From NCBI RefSeq assembly GCF_000818195.1, contig NZ_JTHL01000001.1, forward strand, positions 2,380,679 to 2,415,614: DNA of 34,936 nucleotides, given 5' to 3'. The notes under the pieces are model-generated. The model saw only the letters and a list, made by a program, of their open reading frames with translations. It was not told the origin of the DNA and did not search any database. A program made the translations under genes and the position numbers. The stretch is from Streptomyces sp. 150FB (GTDB lineage: Bacteria; Actinomycetota; Actinomycetes; Streptomycetales; Streptomycetaceae). Positions 22,219 to 30,127 of the stretch are shown here, piece after piece (positions within the stretch are counted from its first letter, which is position 1; the number at the start of each line of letters is the position of its first letter).

Positions 22219-23043
22219 ATGGATCGTCTGGAGACCCGTGAGCTCGACTACTTCATCGCGGTCGCCGAGGAACTGCACTTCGGAAGAGCGGCGGAACGCC
22301 TGGGCATCGCCCAGCCCCCGCTGTCGCGCGCGATCAGCCGCCTGGAGCGCCGGATGGGGGTGCGCCTGCTGGAGCGCACCAGCCGCCGCGTGGCGCTCAC
22401 CGAGGCCGGGGCCGTGTTCCTGGCCGACAGCCGCGCGCTGCTGGAGTCCCTCGAAGCGGCGGTACGACGGGCCCGGCGCGCGCAGCAGCCCGGTCGGCTG
22501 GTGATGGCCGTACGCCCCGGCACCGCGTCCGGGCTGGTCGCCGATCTGATCCACTCCAGCGAGGTCGGTGCCCACGACGTCTTCTTCACCTTCGACCGTC
22601 CGGCCGCCCTCAGGGACGGGCGGGCCGACATCGCGCTGCTGTGCCTCGGCACCGACGACCTGACCGGGCTGGTGACCGCCGATCTGACGGAGGAGACGCC
22701 GTTCGCCCTGGTGCCGCGCGGCCACCCGCTGGCCGGACGCCCCTCGGTGACGGTCGCCGACCTCGGCCGGGACCCGAACTTCGCGCTGGAGTGCCCGCCG
22801 CTCGGGCTGGACGAGATCATCGACCGGGTCGTACTCGGCCGGCTGGTCACCGTCGTGGGCTCCGGTGCCGCCGCACGGATCTCGCCCGATGTGGCCGCCG
22901 TACCGGTCTCGGACCTGCCGCCCACCCGCCTGGCCCTGGCCTGGACGGCAGCGGCCTCCCGCCCGGCGGTCACCGCCTTCGTCCACGCGGCCCGCACCGC
23001 GGAGGCGCGGCGGACATCGGCCTCGCGGCCGCGCGCTTCGTAG
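22219..23043 (+). CDS. LysR family transcriptional regulator
   Basis: 274 residues. LysR winged helix at the N-terminus: LDYFIAVAEELHFGRAAERLGIAQPPLSRAISRLERRMGVRLLERTSRRVALTEAG is read in pieces here as ELHFGRAAERLGIAQPPLS and RRMGVRLLERTSRRV. The effector domain is somewhat short and ends in a Ser/Arg/Ala-rich tail. TACCCT ends 6 nt before the ATG, which suggests a leaderless mRNA; the GGAGG overlaps that gap and is too close to serve as a ribosome site. Likely controls the divergent NTF2/oxidoreductase operon. Confidence 0.94.
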   Translation: MDRLETRELDYFIAVAEELHFGRAAERLGIAQPPLSRAISRLERRMGVRLLERTSRRVALTEAGAVFLADSRALLESLEAAVRRARRAQQPGRLVMAVRPGTASGLVADLIHSSEVGAHDVFFTFDRPAALRDGRADIALLCLGTDDLTGLVTADLTEETPFALVPRGHPLAGRPSVTVADLGRDPNFALECPPLGLDEIIDRVVLGRLVTVVGSGAAARISPDVAAVPVSDLPPTRLALAWTAAASRPAVTAFVHAARTAEARRTSASRPRAS

Positions 23044-23107
23044 CGCCGGCTCCCGCCTGCGTCGCGTGCGGCTTCAACAGCCCTGAACCGCCGGGGGCGT
23101 GGGAGTG

Positions 23108-23563
23108 TCAGGTGGCGGCGGAGTCGCCGTAGTCGATGGGTTCGCTCAGCAGCTCGCTCGCCGCCCGGCTGACCTTCGCCAGGGCGTTCAGGAGGGTTTC
23201 GCGTTCGGCTTCGGTGAGATCCGCGGTGACCTTCTCCTCGATCAACCGGCGCTCCGCTTCGACCGGTTTCCGCAGCGCACGCCCCGCGTCGGTGAGCCAG
23301 AGCCGGACGAGGCGGTTGTCCCGGTCGTCACGGCGACGGGTCAGCAGCCCGGCCGTGGTCATCCGGTCGGCCATCTTGACGACGGTGGGCGTCGTGACGT
23401 TCAGGGCGGCAGCGGCCTCGCCCGGCGTCCTGCCGTCCTGCTCCCACAACACCGCGAGCAGGTAGTTCTGTCCGACGTGCAGCCCATGGCGTCGCATGGC
23501 CGCGTCGGCCAGGGCTCGGAGGACCTTCGACGTTCTGCCGTGGAGGTCCAGGAACTCAGACAT
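23108..23563 (-). CDS. MarR family transcriptional regulator
   Basis: 151 residues. Winged helix seen in NYLLAVLWEQDGRTPGEAA, ALNVTTPTVVKMADRMTTAGLL and the wing RRRDDRDNRLVRLWLTDAGR. It should bind as a dimer to the gap it shares with the divergent NmrA-like gene and respond to a small phenolic or oxidant. AAAGG lies 5 nt before the ATG. Confidence 0.93.
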   Translation of the reverse strand: MSEFLDLHGRTSKVLRALADAAMRRHGLHVGQNYLLAVLWEQDGRTPGEAAAALNVTTPTVVKMADRMTTAGLLTRRRDDRDNRLVRLWLTDAGRALRKPVEAERRLIEEKVTADLTEAERETLLNALAKVSRAASELLSEPIDYGDSAAT

Positions 23564-23616
23564 CGAGGCCTTTCGGTGACGTACGGAGGCGGCTGCCGGA
23601 GCCGCGGACAAGTCGA

Positions 23617-23662
23617 TTGACGGCTAATCATTCACCGGCTAACGTTCTCAACAACTCGTTAG
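23617..23662. promoter_or_regulatory. Promoter and candidate MarR operator before the NmrA-like gene
   Basis: Plus strand TTGACG (23617-23622), exactly 17 nt, TAACGT (23640-23645). CTAACG (23639-23644) and CGTTAG (23657-23662) form an inverted repeat across the -10 and start region, and CGGCTAA occurs twice (23621 and 23636). This is where a repressor would block transcription. Confidence 0.55.
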
Positions 23663-23688
23663 ACGGCAAACGACTTTAGGGAGCCACG

Positions 23689-24552
23689 ATGATACTGGTC
23701 ACCGGAGCCACCGGGAACATCGGCCGTGAACTCACGCGCGAACTCGACGCGAGGGGCGCGGCGTCGCGTCTCCTCGTCCGCGACCCCGCCCGCGCGGCCG
23801 GACTGCCCGACCGCGCCGAGCGCGCCGTCGGCGACCTGGGGGAACCCTCGACCCTGACGCCGGCCTTCGACGGCGTCGACGAACTCTTCCTGCTCACCCA
23901 GGGCATCGGCACCGACCAGACCACCGCCGCCGTCGCCGCAGCCGAGGCCGCCGGGGTGCACCACATCGTGCACCTGTCCTCCCTCCACGTCACCCTCGAC
24001 CCGCTGCCCGCCATGGCCCGCTGGCATCACGAACGCGAGGAGATCATCCGCGCCTCCGGCATACCCGCCACATTCCTTCGGCCCGGCGGTTTCATGACCA
24101 ACGCCTTCGACTGGCTGCCCACCATCCGCGAGTCGAACCACGTCCTCGACCCGGTCGGACCGGGCCGCTACGCGCCGATCGACCCCGCGGACATCGGCGC
24201 GGTCGCCGCCCTCGTACTCACCGAGGCCGGCCACCAGGGCAAGGAGTACGTCCTCACCGGCGACGAGACATTCACCGTCACCGAGCAGGTCCGGGTCATC
24301 TCCGAGACGACCGGCCGCGACATCGAGGTCCGGGAAGTGACCACACCTGCCGAGGCGGTGCGGTTCCGCTTCCCCAACGGCGCACCTCAGGCCCTCGCCG
24401 ACGCCGTCACCGAGGGCTTCAACCTCATGCGCGCCGACACCGTCGGGTTCCGGACGGACACCGTCGAGCGACTGCTCGGACGCAAGCCACGGACCTTCGC
24501 GGACTGGTGCGCGCGTCACGCCGAAGCGTTCCGAGTGCCCGAGGCCGTCTGA
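23689..24552 (+). CDS. NmrA/NAD(P)H-binding family protein (atypical SDR)
   Basis: 287 residues. N-terminal cofactor motif TGATGNIG right after the first strand, then LLVRDPARA, HIVHLSSLHV, the LRPGGFMTN segment and ADIGAVAALVLTE. This matches NmrA-like NAD(P)H-binding proteins such as quinone reductase QorB or azoreductase relatives. MarR control fits a role in quinone or redox stress. No catalytic YxxxK is needed in this family. GGGAG lies 6 nt before the ATG. Confidence 0.93.
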   Translation: MILVTGATGNIGRELTRELDARGAASRLLVRDPARAAGLPDRAERAVGDLGEPSTLTPAFDGVDELFLLTQGIGTDQTTAAVAAAEAAGVHHIVHLSSLHVTLDPLPAMARWHHEREEIIRASGIPATFLRPGGFMTNAFDWLPTIRESNHVLDPVGPGRYAPIDPADIGAVAALVLTEAGHQGKEYVLTGDETFTVTEQVRVISETTGRDIEVREVTTPAEAVRFRFPNGAPQALADAVTEGFNLMRADTVGFRTDTVERLLGRKPRTFADWCARHAEAFRVPEAV

Positions 24553-24756
24553 GCCGAGGGGCGACCGCGGCGGATCTATTCGTTTGCGGAGGCAGCCGAT
24601 GGCTTGGCGACGTTCGGGGCACCGTCCGCGTGTGAACCATGGACCGAGGAGGCCCCGTCGTTGCTGTCGTTCCGGAACACAGCCGGCGGCGACGCCCCGG
24701 CGTACGTCGAGCACGTGAAACGGGCGAGGTGAACCACCCCGCCCGGCGGCCCGACG
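24553..24756. other. Stretch without an intact gene
   Basis: A plus-strand frame open from the NmrA stop to about 24732 reads I-Y-S-F-A-E-A-A-D-G-L and ends V-E-H-V-K-R-A-R before TGA, but it has no good start or recognised domain. It could be another gene remnant in this eroded region. Confidence 0.4.
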
Positions 24757-25041
24757 TCAGGCGGGTCGGATCAGTTGCTCGGCGGCCTTGACCGCGGCCG
24801 CCCGCCTGTCGGCGACAAGATCGGCGGTGCCCGTCCGCAGGGCGAGACCTCGCGCGAACGCGACGGGTGCCTCCATGGACTTCGCGATTCCGGCGAGCAG
24901 TACGACCAGGTGCACCGGCGACCAGCCCGGATCGATGTACCCCTCGCGCTGCCCCCGCCGGATCTCGGCGAGCTTCGGCTCGTAGGCATCGAGCCGCCAG
25001 TCGTCGGCGGCGAACGAACCCGCGGCTGCGCGTACGAGGGG
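24757..25041 (-). pseudogene. C-terminal remnant of a TetR-family regulator
   Basis: The frame read from 25041 to TGA at 24757 gives about 90 residues that look like a TetR C-terminal domain: [20 protein letters not shown], then [21 protein letters not shown] and [19 protein letters not shown]. The DNA-binding half is missing and a stop codon (25044-25042) closes the frame upstream. The break lies where the GMC remnant begins on the other strand. Family call is by pattern only. Confidence 0.6.
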
Positions 25042-25148
25042 TCAGCGGGCTGCGCGTCGCCGACGCCTCCGTCATGCCGACCCCGATCTCCGGGAACACG
25101 AACGCCACCGTCCTCGCCATCGCCGAACGGGCCAGTGACCTCCTCTGA
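25017..25148 (+). pseudogene. C-terminal remnant of a GMC oxidoreductase
   Basis: The plus-strand frame reads N-P-R-L-R-V-R-G-V, then [20 protein letters not shown] and IAERASDLL before TGA. This is the conserved end of GMC oxidoreductases (choline or alcohol dehydrogenase type), including the NTNA segment of the active-site region. The remaining 500 or so residues, with the FAD-binding domain, are absent. Confidence 0.82.
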
Positions 25149-25161
25149 ACCCGGGGCCCTG

Positions 25162-25977
25162 TCAGGAGGTCTTGCGGGCGACAGCTCCGTACATCGCGAT
25201 GGCGCGGTCCTCGACGGCCTCCTGGCCGGGGTTCGGTCGCCAGCGGTGGACCTGGGTGAGCCCGGGTTCGACGAGTTTCAGGCCGTCGAAGAAGGTCAGC
25301 GCCTCGTCGTAGGTGCGCAGTTGCATGGGCATGCCCTGGCGCTTGTACTCGGCGGCGACGCGGGCGACTTCCTGAGGCGCGAAGTCGGCGGTGCCGATGG
25401 TCATCGCCAGGTAGCTTCCCGTGGGGAGCGGATCCAGCAGGTGCTGGACCAGGCCGTGCGCGTCGTCGGTGTCGAGGATGAAGTGCAGTATGCCGATGAT
25501 CAGCAGGCCGACGGGTTCCTGCAGATCGAGGAGTCCCTGGAACTGGGCGGTGGTGAGAATCCGGTTCGGATTGTGCATGTCGGCGTCGACGTAGGCGGTG
25601 CGCCCCTGGGAGGTGCTGGTCAGAAGATTGCGGGCGTGGGCGAGGACGATCGGATCGTTGTCGATGTAGACGATCCTCGAGTCGGCGGCGACCTCCTGCA
25701 CCACCTGATGGAGGTTGGGCGAGGTCGGCAGGCCGCTGCCGATGTCGAGGAACTGCCGGATTCCCGCCTCCGCCGCCAGATAGTGCGAAGCGCGCTCCAT
25801 GAAACGGCGGTTGGCCCGCATGTGCACCGGCAGCGCCGCCCACTCCCGGCACATGGCGTCCCCGGCCTCCCGGTCCGCCGCGTAGTTCGTCCGGCCGCCC
25901 AGGATGTAGTCGTACACGCGGGCCGAGTGAGCCACCCCCGTATCGAACGGATCCTGTCCAACTGTCCCTGGATTCAA
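25162..25977 (-). CDS. SAM-dependent methyltransferase, PF04672 (DUF574) family
   Basis: 271 residues from TTG 25977, the only suitable start; GGGAG lies about 10 nt upstream. Family motifs are clear: HSARVYDYILGGRTNYAADRE at the N-terminus, FLDIGSGLPTSPNLHQVVQ as the SAM-binding motif, VYIDNDPIVLAHARNLL, and GILHFILDTDDAH. These proteins are numerous in Streptomyces and few have a known substrate. It converges with the GMC remnant and is divergent from the start-less SDR. Confidence 0.93.
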   Translation of the reverse strand: MNPGTVGQDPFDTGVAHSARVYDYILGGRTNYAADREAGDAMCREWAALPVHMRANRRFMERASHYLAAEAGIRQFLDIGSGLPTSPNLHQVVQEVAADSRIVYIDNDPIVLAHARNLLTSTSQGRTAYVDADMHNPNRILTTAQFQGLLDLQEPVGLLIIGILHFILDTDDAHGLVQHLLDPLPTGSYLAMTIGTADFAPQEVARVAAEYKRQGMPMQLRTYDEALTFFDGLKLVEPGLTQVHRWRPNPGQEAVEDRAIAMYGAVARKTS

Positions 25978-26289
25978 GGCCGCTCGCTCCCTTCACTGAT
26001 CCCGTGATCCCGCTCTCCCGCCCGGCGGCGCCATGCCGGCGCCGGGTCGATCAACCCGCGTGCGACGCGGGCGCACATACACCAAAACATAGCCCGCCGA
26101 GCCCTCGCCACCGTGCGACATACCCGTTCGAGGGCGTACCCGACCGCGACGCATCGCACCACATAACGCAATGGAGATGCGTTACGTTGGAGTGCACGGA
26201 GGAAGGCCTCCTGGACGCCCTCCGCAAGCGCCGCCCGCGAGCGCCCCCCGCGAACACCTCCACATATCCAGGAATCGAAGGAGCACGCC
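25978..26289. other. Intergenic region with regulatory palindromes
   Basis: About 310 bp between the divergent methyltransferase and SDR. I see no convincing gene. It contains an inverted repeat CCCGCGT-GCG-ACGCGGG at 26055-26071 and the operator-like repeat at 26161-26187. Confidence 0.5.
26161..26187. promoter_or_regulatory. Operator-like inverted repeat before the SDR
   Basis: ACATAACGCA, 7 nt, TGCGTTACGT: 9 of 10 positions symmetric, with a perfect TAACGCA/TGCGTTA core. TACGTT (26183-26188), a possible -10, overlaps the right arm, so a bound repressor would block the promoter. Size and symmetry fit TetR-type operators. No intact TetR gene adjoins it; only the remnant at 24757 is near. 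Confidence 0.6.
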
Positions 26290-27120
26290 AGGTCCGACCA
26301 GGTCTGGTTCATCACGGGCAGTTCACGCGGGCTCGGCCGCGCCGTCGCCGAGGAGGCCCTCGCCGCCGGGCGCAAGGTCGCCGCCACGGCCCGTAACACC
26401 GATTCGCTCCGCGACCTCGCGGAGAAGTACGGCGACGCGGTCCTGCCGCTCGCGCTCGATGTCACCGACGCCGCGTGGGCGGCGCGGGCCGTACAGGAGA
26501 CCGTCGACCGCTTCGGGCGGATCGACGTCGTCGTCAACAACGCCGGCTACGCCAACATGATCCCGGTCGAGGATCTGGAACTCGACGACTTCCGCGCCCA
26601 GGTGGAGGCCGGGTTCTTCGGCACCGTCCATGTCACCAAGGCGGCGCTGCCGTTCTTCCGCGCCCAGAACAGCGGGCACTTCATCCAGGTCACCTCGTCC
26701 GGCGGCCGGGCCACCGCGCCGGGCCTGGGCGCCTACCAGGCGGCGAAGTTCGCCGTCGAGGGCTTCTCCGGCGTACTGAACCAGGAGGTCTCGCCGCTCG
26801 GCATCAAGGTCACCCTGATCGAGCCGGGCGGGATGCGCACCGACTGGGCGGGTTCCTCGACGAACGCGGGGCCGCTGCGCCCGGAGTACGAGCCCACCGT
26901 CGGCGCGCTGATCAAGCGGCTGCGGTCGACCACGGGCCAGGAGCCCATCGACCCGGCGAAGGTCGGCCGGCCGCTGCTGGAGATCACGGAGATGGACGAG
27001 CCTCCGCCGCATCTGCCGCTGGGCAAGTACGCGGTCGACAGCATCAGGGACTCGATGCGCACCCTCATGGAGGACGACGCCCGCTGGGCGGAGACCGGCC
27101 GCTCGGTCGACTTCGACTGA
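26290..27120 (+). CDS. SDR family oxidoreductase whose start codon reads AGG
   Basis: About 277 residues, all SDR motifs intact: WFITGSSRGLGR for the cofactor, VVVNNAGYAN, a Ser in VTSSGGRATAPG and the catalytic Y-Q-A-A-K. GAAGGAG is followed by 6 nt and then AGG-TCC-GAC-CAG-GTC, where homologues begin M-S-D-Q-V-W-F. Upstream in frame there is no ATG, GTG or TTG before the TAA at 26164; downstream the first ATG is at 26557, after the cofactor site. So either the start was lost by a T-to-G change (or a sequencing error), or a non-standard codon is used. Substrate unknown. Confidence 0.8.
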   Translation, partial: RSDQVWFITGSSRGLGRAVAEEALAAGRKVAATARNTDSLRDLAEKYGDAVLPLALDVTDAAWAARAVQETVDRFGRIDVVVNNAGYANMIPVEDLELDDFRAQVEAGFFGTVHVTKAALPFFRAQNSGHFIQVTSSGGRATAPGLGAYQAAKFAVEGFSGVLNQEVSPLGIKVTLIEPGGMRTDWAGSSTNAGPLRPEYEPTVGALIKRLRSTTGQEPIDPAKVGRPLLEITEMDEPPPHLPLGKYAVDSIRDSMRTLMEDDARWAETGRSVDFD

Positions 27121-27575
27121 GCCCCGGGCGGGTGGGGCGTCAGGCGGCCACGACAGGGGCCAGGGCGAGGGCGGCGGCGCTGTACTCGATGACCCGCACC
27201 CGTCCCGCGCTCCGAGCGCCTGGTGCCGCGCGACTCGGACGGGTGGGTGCCATCAGGCAGGCGTTCCGGTCCGTTCGACGCTCGAAGATGTAACGCCACG
27301 CCACTCCGAGCCTGCTTGGGGATCCGACGAGGGAAATTCGTTGGTTTCGTTGTGTGTGACACCATTTCGATGACCCACCACGTGGAGTGCGTCGCGATCC
27401 TCGAACCCACTACGAGGGCGCCAGGGGCCCGAGTTGCGGCGGGGCGCGTGTGGGAATCGTGAGAGTTCGCGCGAACTTCTCAGAATTCGGTTACGGAAGC
27501 ACAAAGCTCGGAGGGCTCACTCGGCGCTTTCGAACAGGTCGGGCGCCGCCCCATGCGATGGGAGACCGATCAACG
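27121..27575. other. 455-bp intergenic region
   Basis: No convincing gene. A minus-strand frame of 37 residues (27253-27140, ending V-I-E-Y-S-A-A-A-L-A-L-A-P-V-V-A-A) lacks a ribosome site. The right part is relatively AT-rich (around 27330-27370 and 27470-27500) and must hold the promoter of the endoglycosidase gene, though I cannot place it. Confidence 0.5.
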
Positions 27576-28490
27576 ATGTTCACTCTGGTACGGAGCAGAG
27601 TGCGGACCGCCGCACTCGCGCTCTCGGCCGTCGCGGCCCTCGCTTTCGGCACGACCTCCACGACCGGCGCGGCGGCGGCCTCCGCTCCCGCGAAACAGGG
27701 TCCGACCTCGGTGGCGTACGTCGAGGTGAACAACAACAGCATGCTCAACGTCGGTAAATACACACTCGCCAGTGGCGGCAACGCCTTCGACGTCGCCGTG
27801 ATCTTCGCGGCGAACATCAACTACGACACGGGCACGAAGGCGGCATATCTGTACTTCAACGAGAACGTGCAGCGCGTCCTCGACAACGCCGCCACGCAGA
27901 TACGGCCGTTGCAGCAGAAGGGCATCAAGGTCGTCCTCTCGGTGCTCGGCAACCACGAGGGCGCGGGCTTCGCCAACTTCCCCACTCAGCAAGCGGCTTC
28001 GGCGTTCGCGAAACAGATGTCGGACACTGTGGCCAAGTACGGCCTCGACGGCATCGACTTCGACGACGAGTACGCCGACTACGGCAACAACGGCACCGGC
28101 CAGCCCAACGACAGCTCGTTCGTGTACCTGGCGACGGCGCTGCGCGCGAACATGCCTGACAAGATCATCAGCCTCTACAACATCGGCCCGGCCGCGTCGC
28201 GGCTCTCCTACGGCGGCGTGGACGTCTCGTCCAAGTTCGACTACGCCTGGAACCCGTACTACGGCTCCTGGCAGGTCCCCGGCATCGCACTGCCCAAGTC
28301 GAAGCTGTCGCCGGCGGCCGTCGAGATCGGCCGGACCTCGCAGAGCACGGCTGCCGACTTCGCCCGCCGTACCGTCAGCGAGGGGTACGGCGTTTATATG
28401 ACGTACAACCTTGACGGCGCCGATCGCAGCGCCGATGTCTCCGCGTTCACCAAGGAGCTGTACGGCAGCGCCGCCGTCTACACGCCGTAA
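27576..28490 (+). CDS. Secreted endo-beta-N-acetylglucosaminidase H (GH18)
   Basis: 304 residues from ATG 27576; an in-frame ATG at 27558 would add six residues. Sec signal peptide (MFTLVRSRVRTAALALSAVA, cleavage near residues 33-40). The mature part begins A-P-A-K-Q-G-P-T-S-V-A-Y-V-E-V and, as far as I recall it, matches Streptomyces plicatus EndoH almost throughout. The GH18 signature is DGIDFDDE at 158-165 with catalytic Glu165 and assisting Asp163. It cleaves the GlcNAc-GlcNAc core of high-mannose N-glycans outside the cell. The substrate-binding stretches NYDTG, LGNHEGAG and YNLDG are kept. Confidence 0.96.
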   Translation: MFTLVRSRVRTAALALSAVAALAFGTTSTTGAAAASAPAKQGPTSVAYVEVNNNSMLNVGKYTLASGGNAFDVAVIFAANINYDTGTKAAYLYFNENVQRVLDNAATQIRPLQQKGIKVVLSVLGNHEGAGFANFPTQQAASAFAKQMSDTVAKYGLDGIDFDDEYADYGNNGTGQPNDSSFVYLATALRANMPDKIISLYNIGPAASRLSYGGVDVSSKFDYAWNPYYGSWQVPGIALPKSKLSPAAVEIGRTSQSTAADFARRTVSEGYGVYMTYNLDGADRSADVSAFTKELYGSAAVYTP

Positions 28491-28526
28491 GGGCGAAGAG
28501 CTCGTGCCGTGAGGTGGTCTTGTGAG

Positions 28527-28554
28527 CGCCCGATCAGGCCGGCCTGCTCGGGCG
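28527..28554 (+). terminator. Hairpin after the EndoH gene
   Basis: CGCCCGA / TCGGGCG (7 bp), a 1x1 mismatch, then CAGG/CCTG around CCGG; 36 nt after the EndoH stop. No U-run, as usual in Streptomyces. Confidence 0.6.
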
Positions 28555-28676
28555 ACGCGCTCGAAACGACACCCCCAACCGGGGCCACCCCGTAACGCGG
28601 CGCGGCCGAGCGCGCGCTCCTCGAACTGGAGCGCACGCCCGGCCGCATGCCGAACCGATCTTGAGGCCAGGTGAAT

Positions 28677-29474
28677 TCAGCCGGTGATCTTGAACGTGTT
28701 CGGCGAGAGGTTCTGCTGCGCGACCTGGCCCGGAAGCAGGTTCGTCACCGTGTTACCGGTGAACTTCCCTGTGCCGGTCACTCCCGTGGCGATCTGGATT
28801 CCCTGCGTCGCGGGATGGTCGATCGTGTTGTTCGTGAGCGTTACGTTGATGCGCGTCTTGTCGACCAGGAGACCCGTGCTGAGGGACCCGCGGATGATGT
28901 TGTTGCTCATGGTGACGTTCGTGAAGGCGGTCGGGAACTGCGAGTTGGGGCCTGGAGAGCCGATGTGCGCACCCTGCCGGGGGCCGTTCCAGCCGCCACC
29001 GCCGTTGAGGACGTTTCCGGTGATGGTCGCGGACTCCAGGGGGTGCCCCGAGTCGCCGAACACGCTTACCTCCAAGGCGTTGTTCGATGACACGCTGTTC
29101 ACCAGGTTGTCCCGCACCTCGACGTTCTGACCGCCGGCGACCCGGATGCCGTTGGCCCACCACGGGGCGATCGCGGTGTTGTTCAGAATCTTCGCACCGG
29201 TCACCTGAGCGCTCTTGCCGGTGGCGCCGGCGTCCGAGTACGTCGCGAAGGAATCGTCGCCGGTGTTCCGGGCGAAGCAGTTCCTGACCGTGATGTTGCG
29301 GCCGAGCTTGTCCGGATTCGGTACGCCACCGTTGTTGATGTTGAAACCGTCACCGTAGCTGTCCGCGGTCCGGCTGTTCTGAACGAGGCCGTTGCTGCCC
29401 GAAAGCCAGTTGGCGTCGATGTGCCGCGTCCAGAGATGGCCGACCACACGGGGCGCGCCTCGGCGGAACGCCGG
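28677..29474 (-). pseudogene. 5'-truncated right-handed beta-helix protein (mycodextranase-like)
   Basis: About 256-265 residues of a parallel beta-helix: HIDANWLSGSNGLVQNS, DSYGDGFNINNG, then repeats rich in N-N and N-T turns (ITVRNCFARNTGDDSFA, ITGNVLNGGG, VTLTNNTIDHPATQGIQIA). DGFNINNG and NTGDDSFA are typical of catalytic cores of secreted polysaccharide hydrolases. There is no signal peptide and no N-terminal domain; upstream the frame is closed by two TGA codons at 29475-29480. A GTG at 29447 is the only start and has no ribosome site. It is most likely a truncated relic, placed next to EndoH and rnpB. Confidence 0.75.
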
Positions 29475-29577
29475 TCATCAGCAGGTTGCGTGGGCAGGCG
29501 GTCAAGGCACTGTCCGGCGGACAGGCCGTACGCCGGCGCCGAGGGCGACCGCGACAGCGTCGCGCCCTCATCAAGGA

Positions 29578-29606
29578 AGCCCCTGACTTTTCCCAGCTCA
29601 GGGGCT
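29578..29606 (-). terminator. Terminator of rnpB
   Basis: AGCCCCTGA / TCAGGGGCT (9 bp perfect) around an 11-nt loop, starting 6 nt after the end of rnpB on the minus strand, followed by TCCTT. A second imperfect hairpin (GAGGGCG/CGCCCTC) lies just beyond at about 29541-29569. Confidence 0.75.
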
Positions 29607-29611
29607 TCGCC

Positions 29612-30021
29612 GGCAGACGAGTCGGGCTGTACGCCGGGTTCTGTCGCCCGGTCGCCTCGCGGCGGCCGGGGAGACGGCCATCCATCTAGGACCGGCGTTG
29701 CCGCCGGCCTCGTGCGGTCTACCCGCGGACATCGGGCGGGCAGCCCTCAGTCGTCCGCGCAGGGCCGCCTCTCGGTGGCCCCTCTTGACCTTGCTCCGGG
29801 TGGGGTTTACCTAGCCGGCCGAGTCACCTCGGTCGCTGGTGGTCTCTTACACCACCGTTTCACCCTTACCGGGGACCGAAATCCCCGGCGGTCTGTTTTC
29901 TGTGGCACTTTCCCGCGGGTCACCCCGGGTGGGCGTTACCCACCACCCTGCCGTATGGAGCCCGGACGTTCCTCGGCAAGATCGAAGATCTTGACGCGGC
30001 CGTCCGCCCGGCTCGTCTGCC
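29612..30021 (-). ncRNA. rnpB: RNase P RNA component, type A
   Basis: 410 nt. Ends pair to form helix P1 (GGCAGACGAG at the 5' end with CTCGTCTGCC at the 3' end). Conserved core blocks are present: GAGGAACGTCCGGGCTCCA near the 5' end, GGGTAACGCCCACCC, GTGCCACAGAAAACAGACC, GGTAAGGGTGAAACGGTGG, GTAAGAGACCACC, and the 3' ACAGAACCCGGCGTACAG block. The RNA is the catalytic subunit that trims tRNA 5' ends. Boundaries are set by P1 and may be off by a few bases. Confidence 0.95.
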
Positions 30022-30127
30022 GTAACGCTCATGCTACCCGTCGGAGCAGGGGCGGCGGACCCCGGTGACCTACGCTGGCGCGGGGCCGCGTGCCCGTTCT
30101 GTTGTACGTACTTCGAGGAGAACCACC

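Noticed and set aside
27140..27253. 37-codon minus-strand ORF
   Set aside because: No ribosome site and no recognisable domain; kept only as a note in the intergenic entry.
27395..27425. Sequence resembling a tRNA T-loop (GGGTTCGAGG on the minus strand)
   Set aside because: No matching acceptor or anticodon stem could be built around it.
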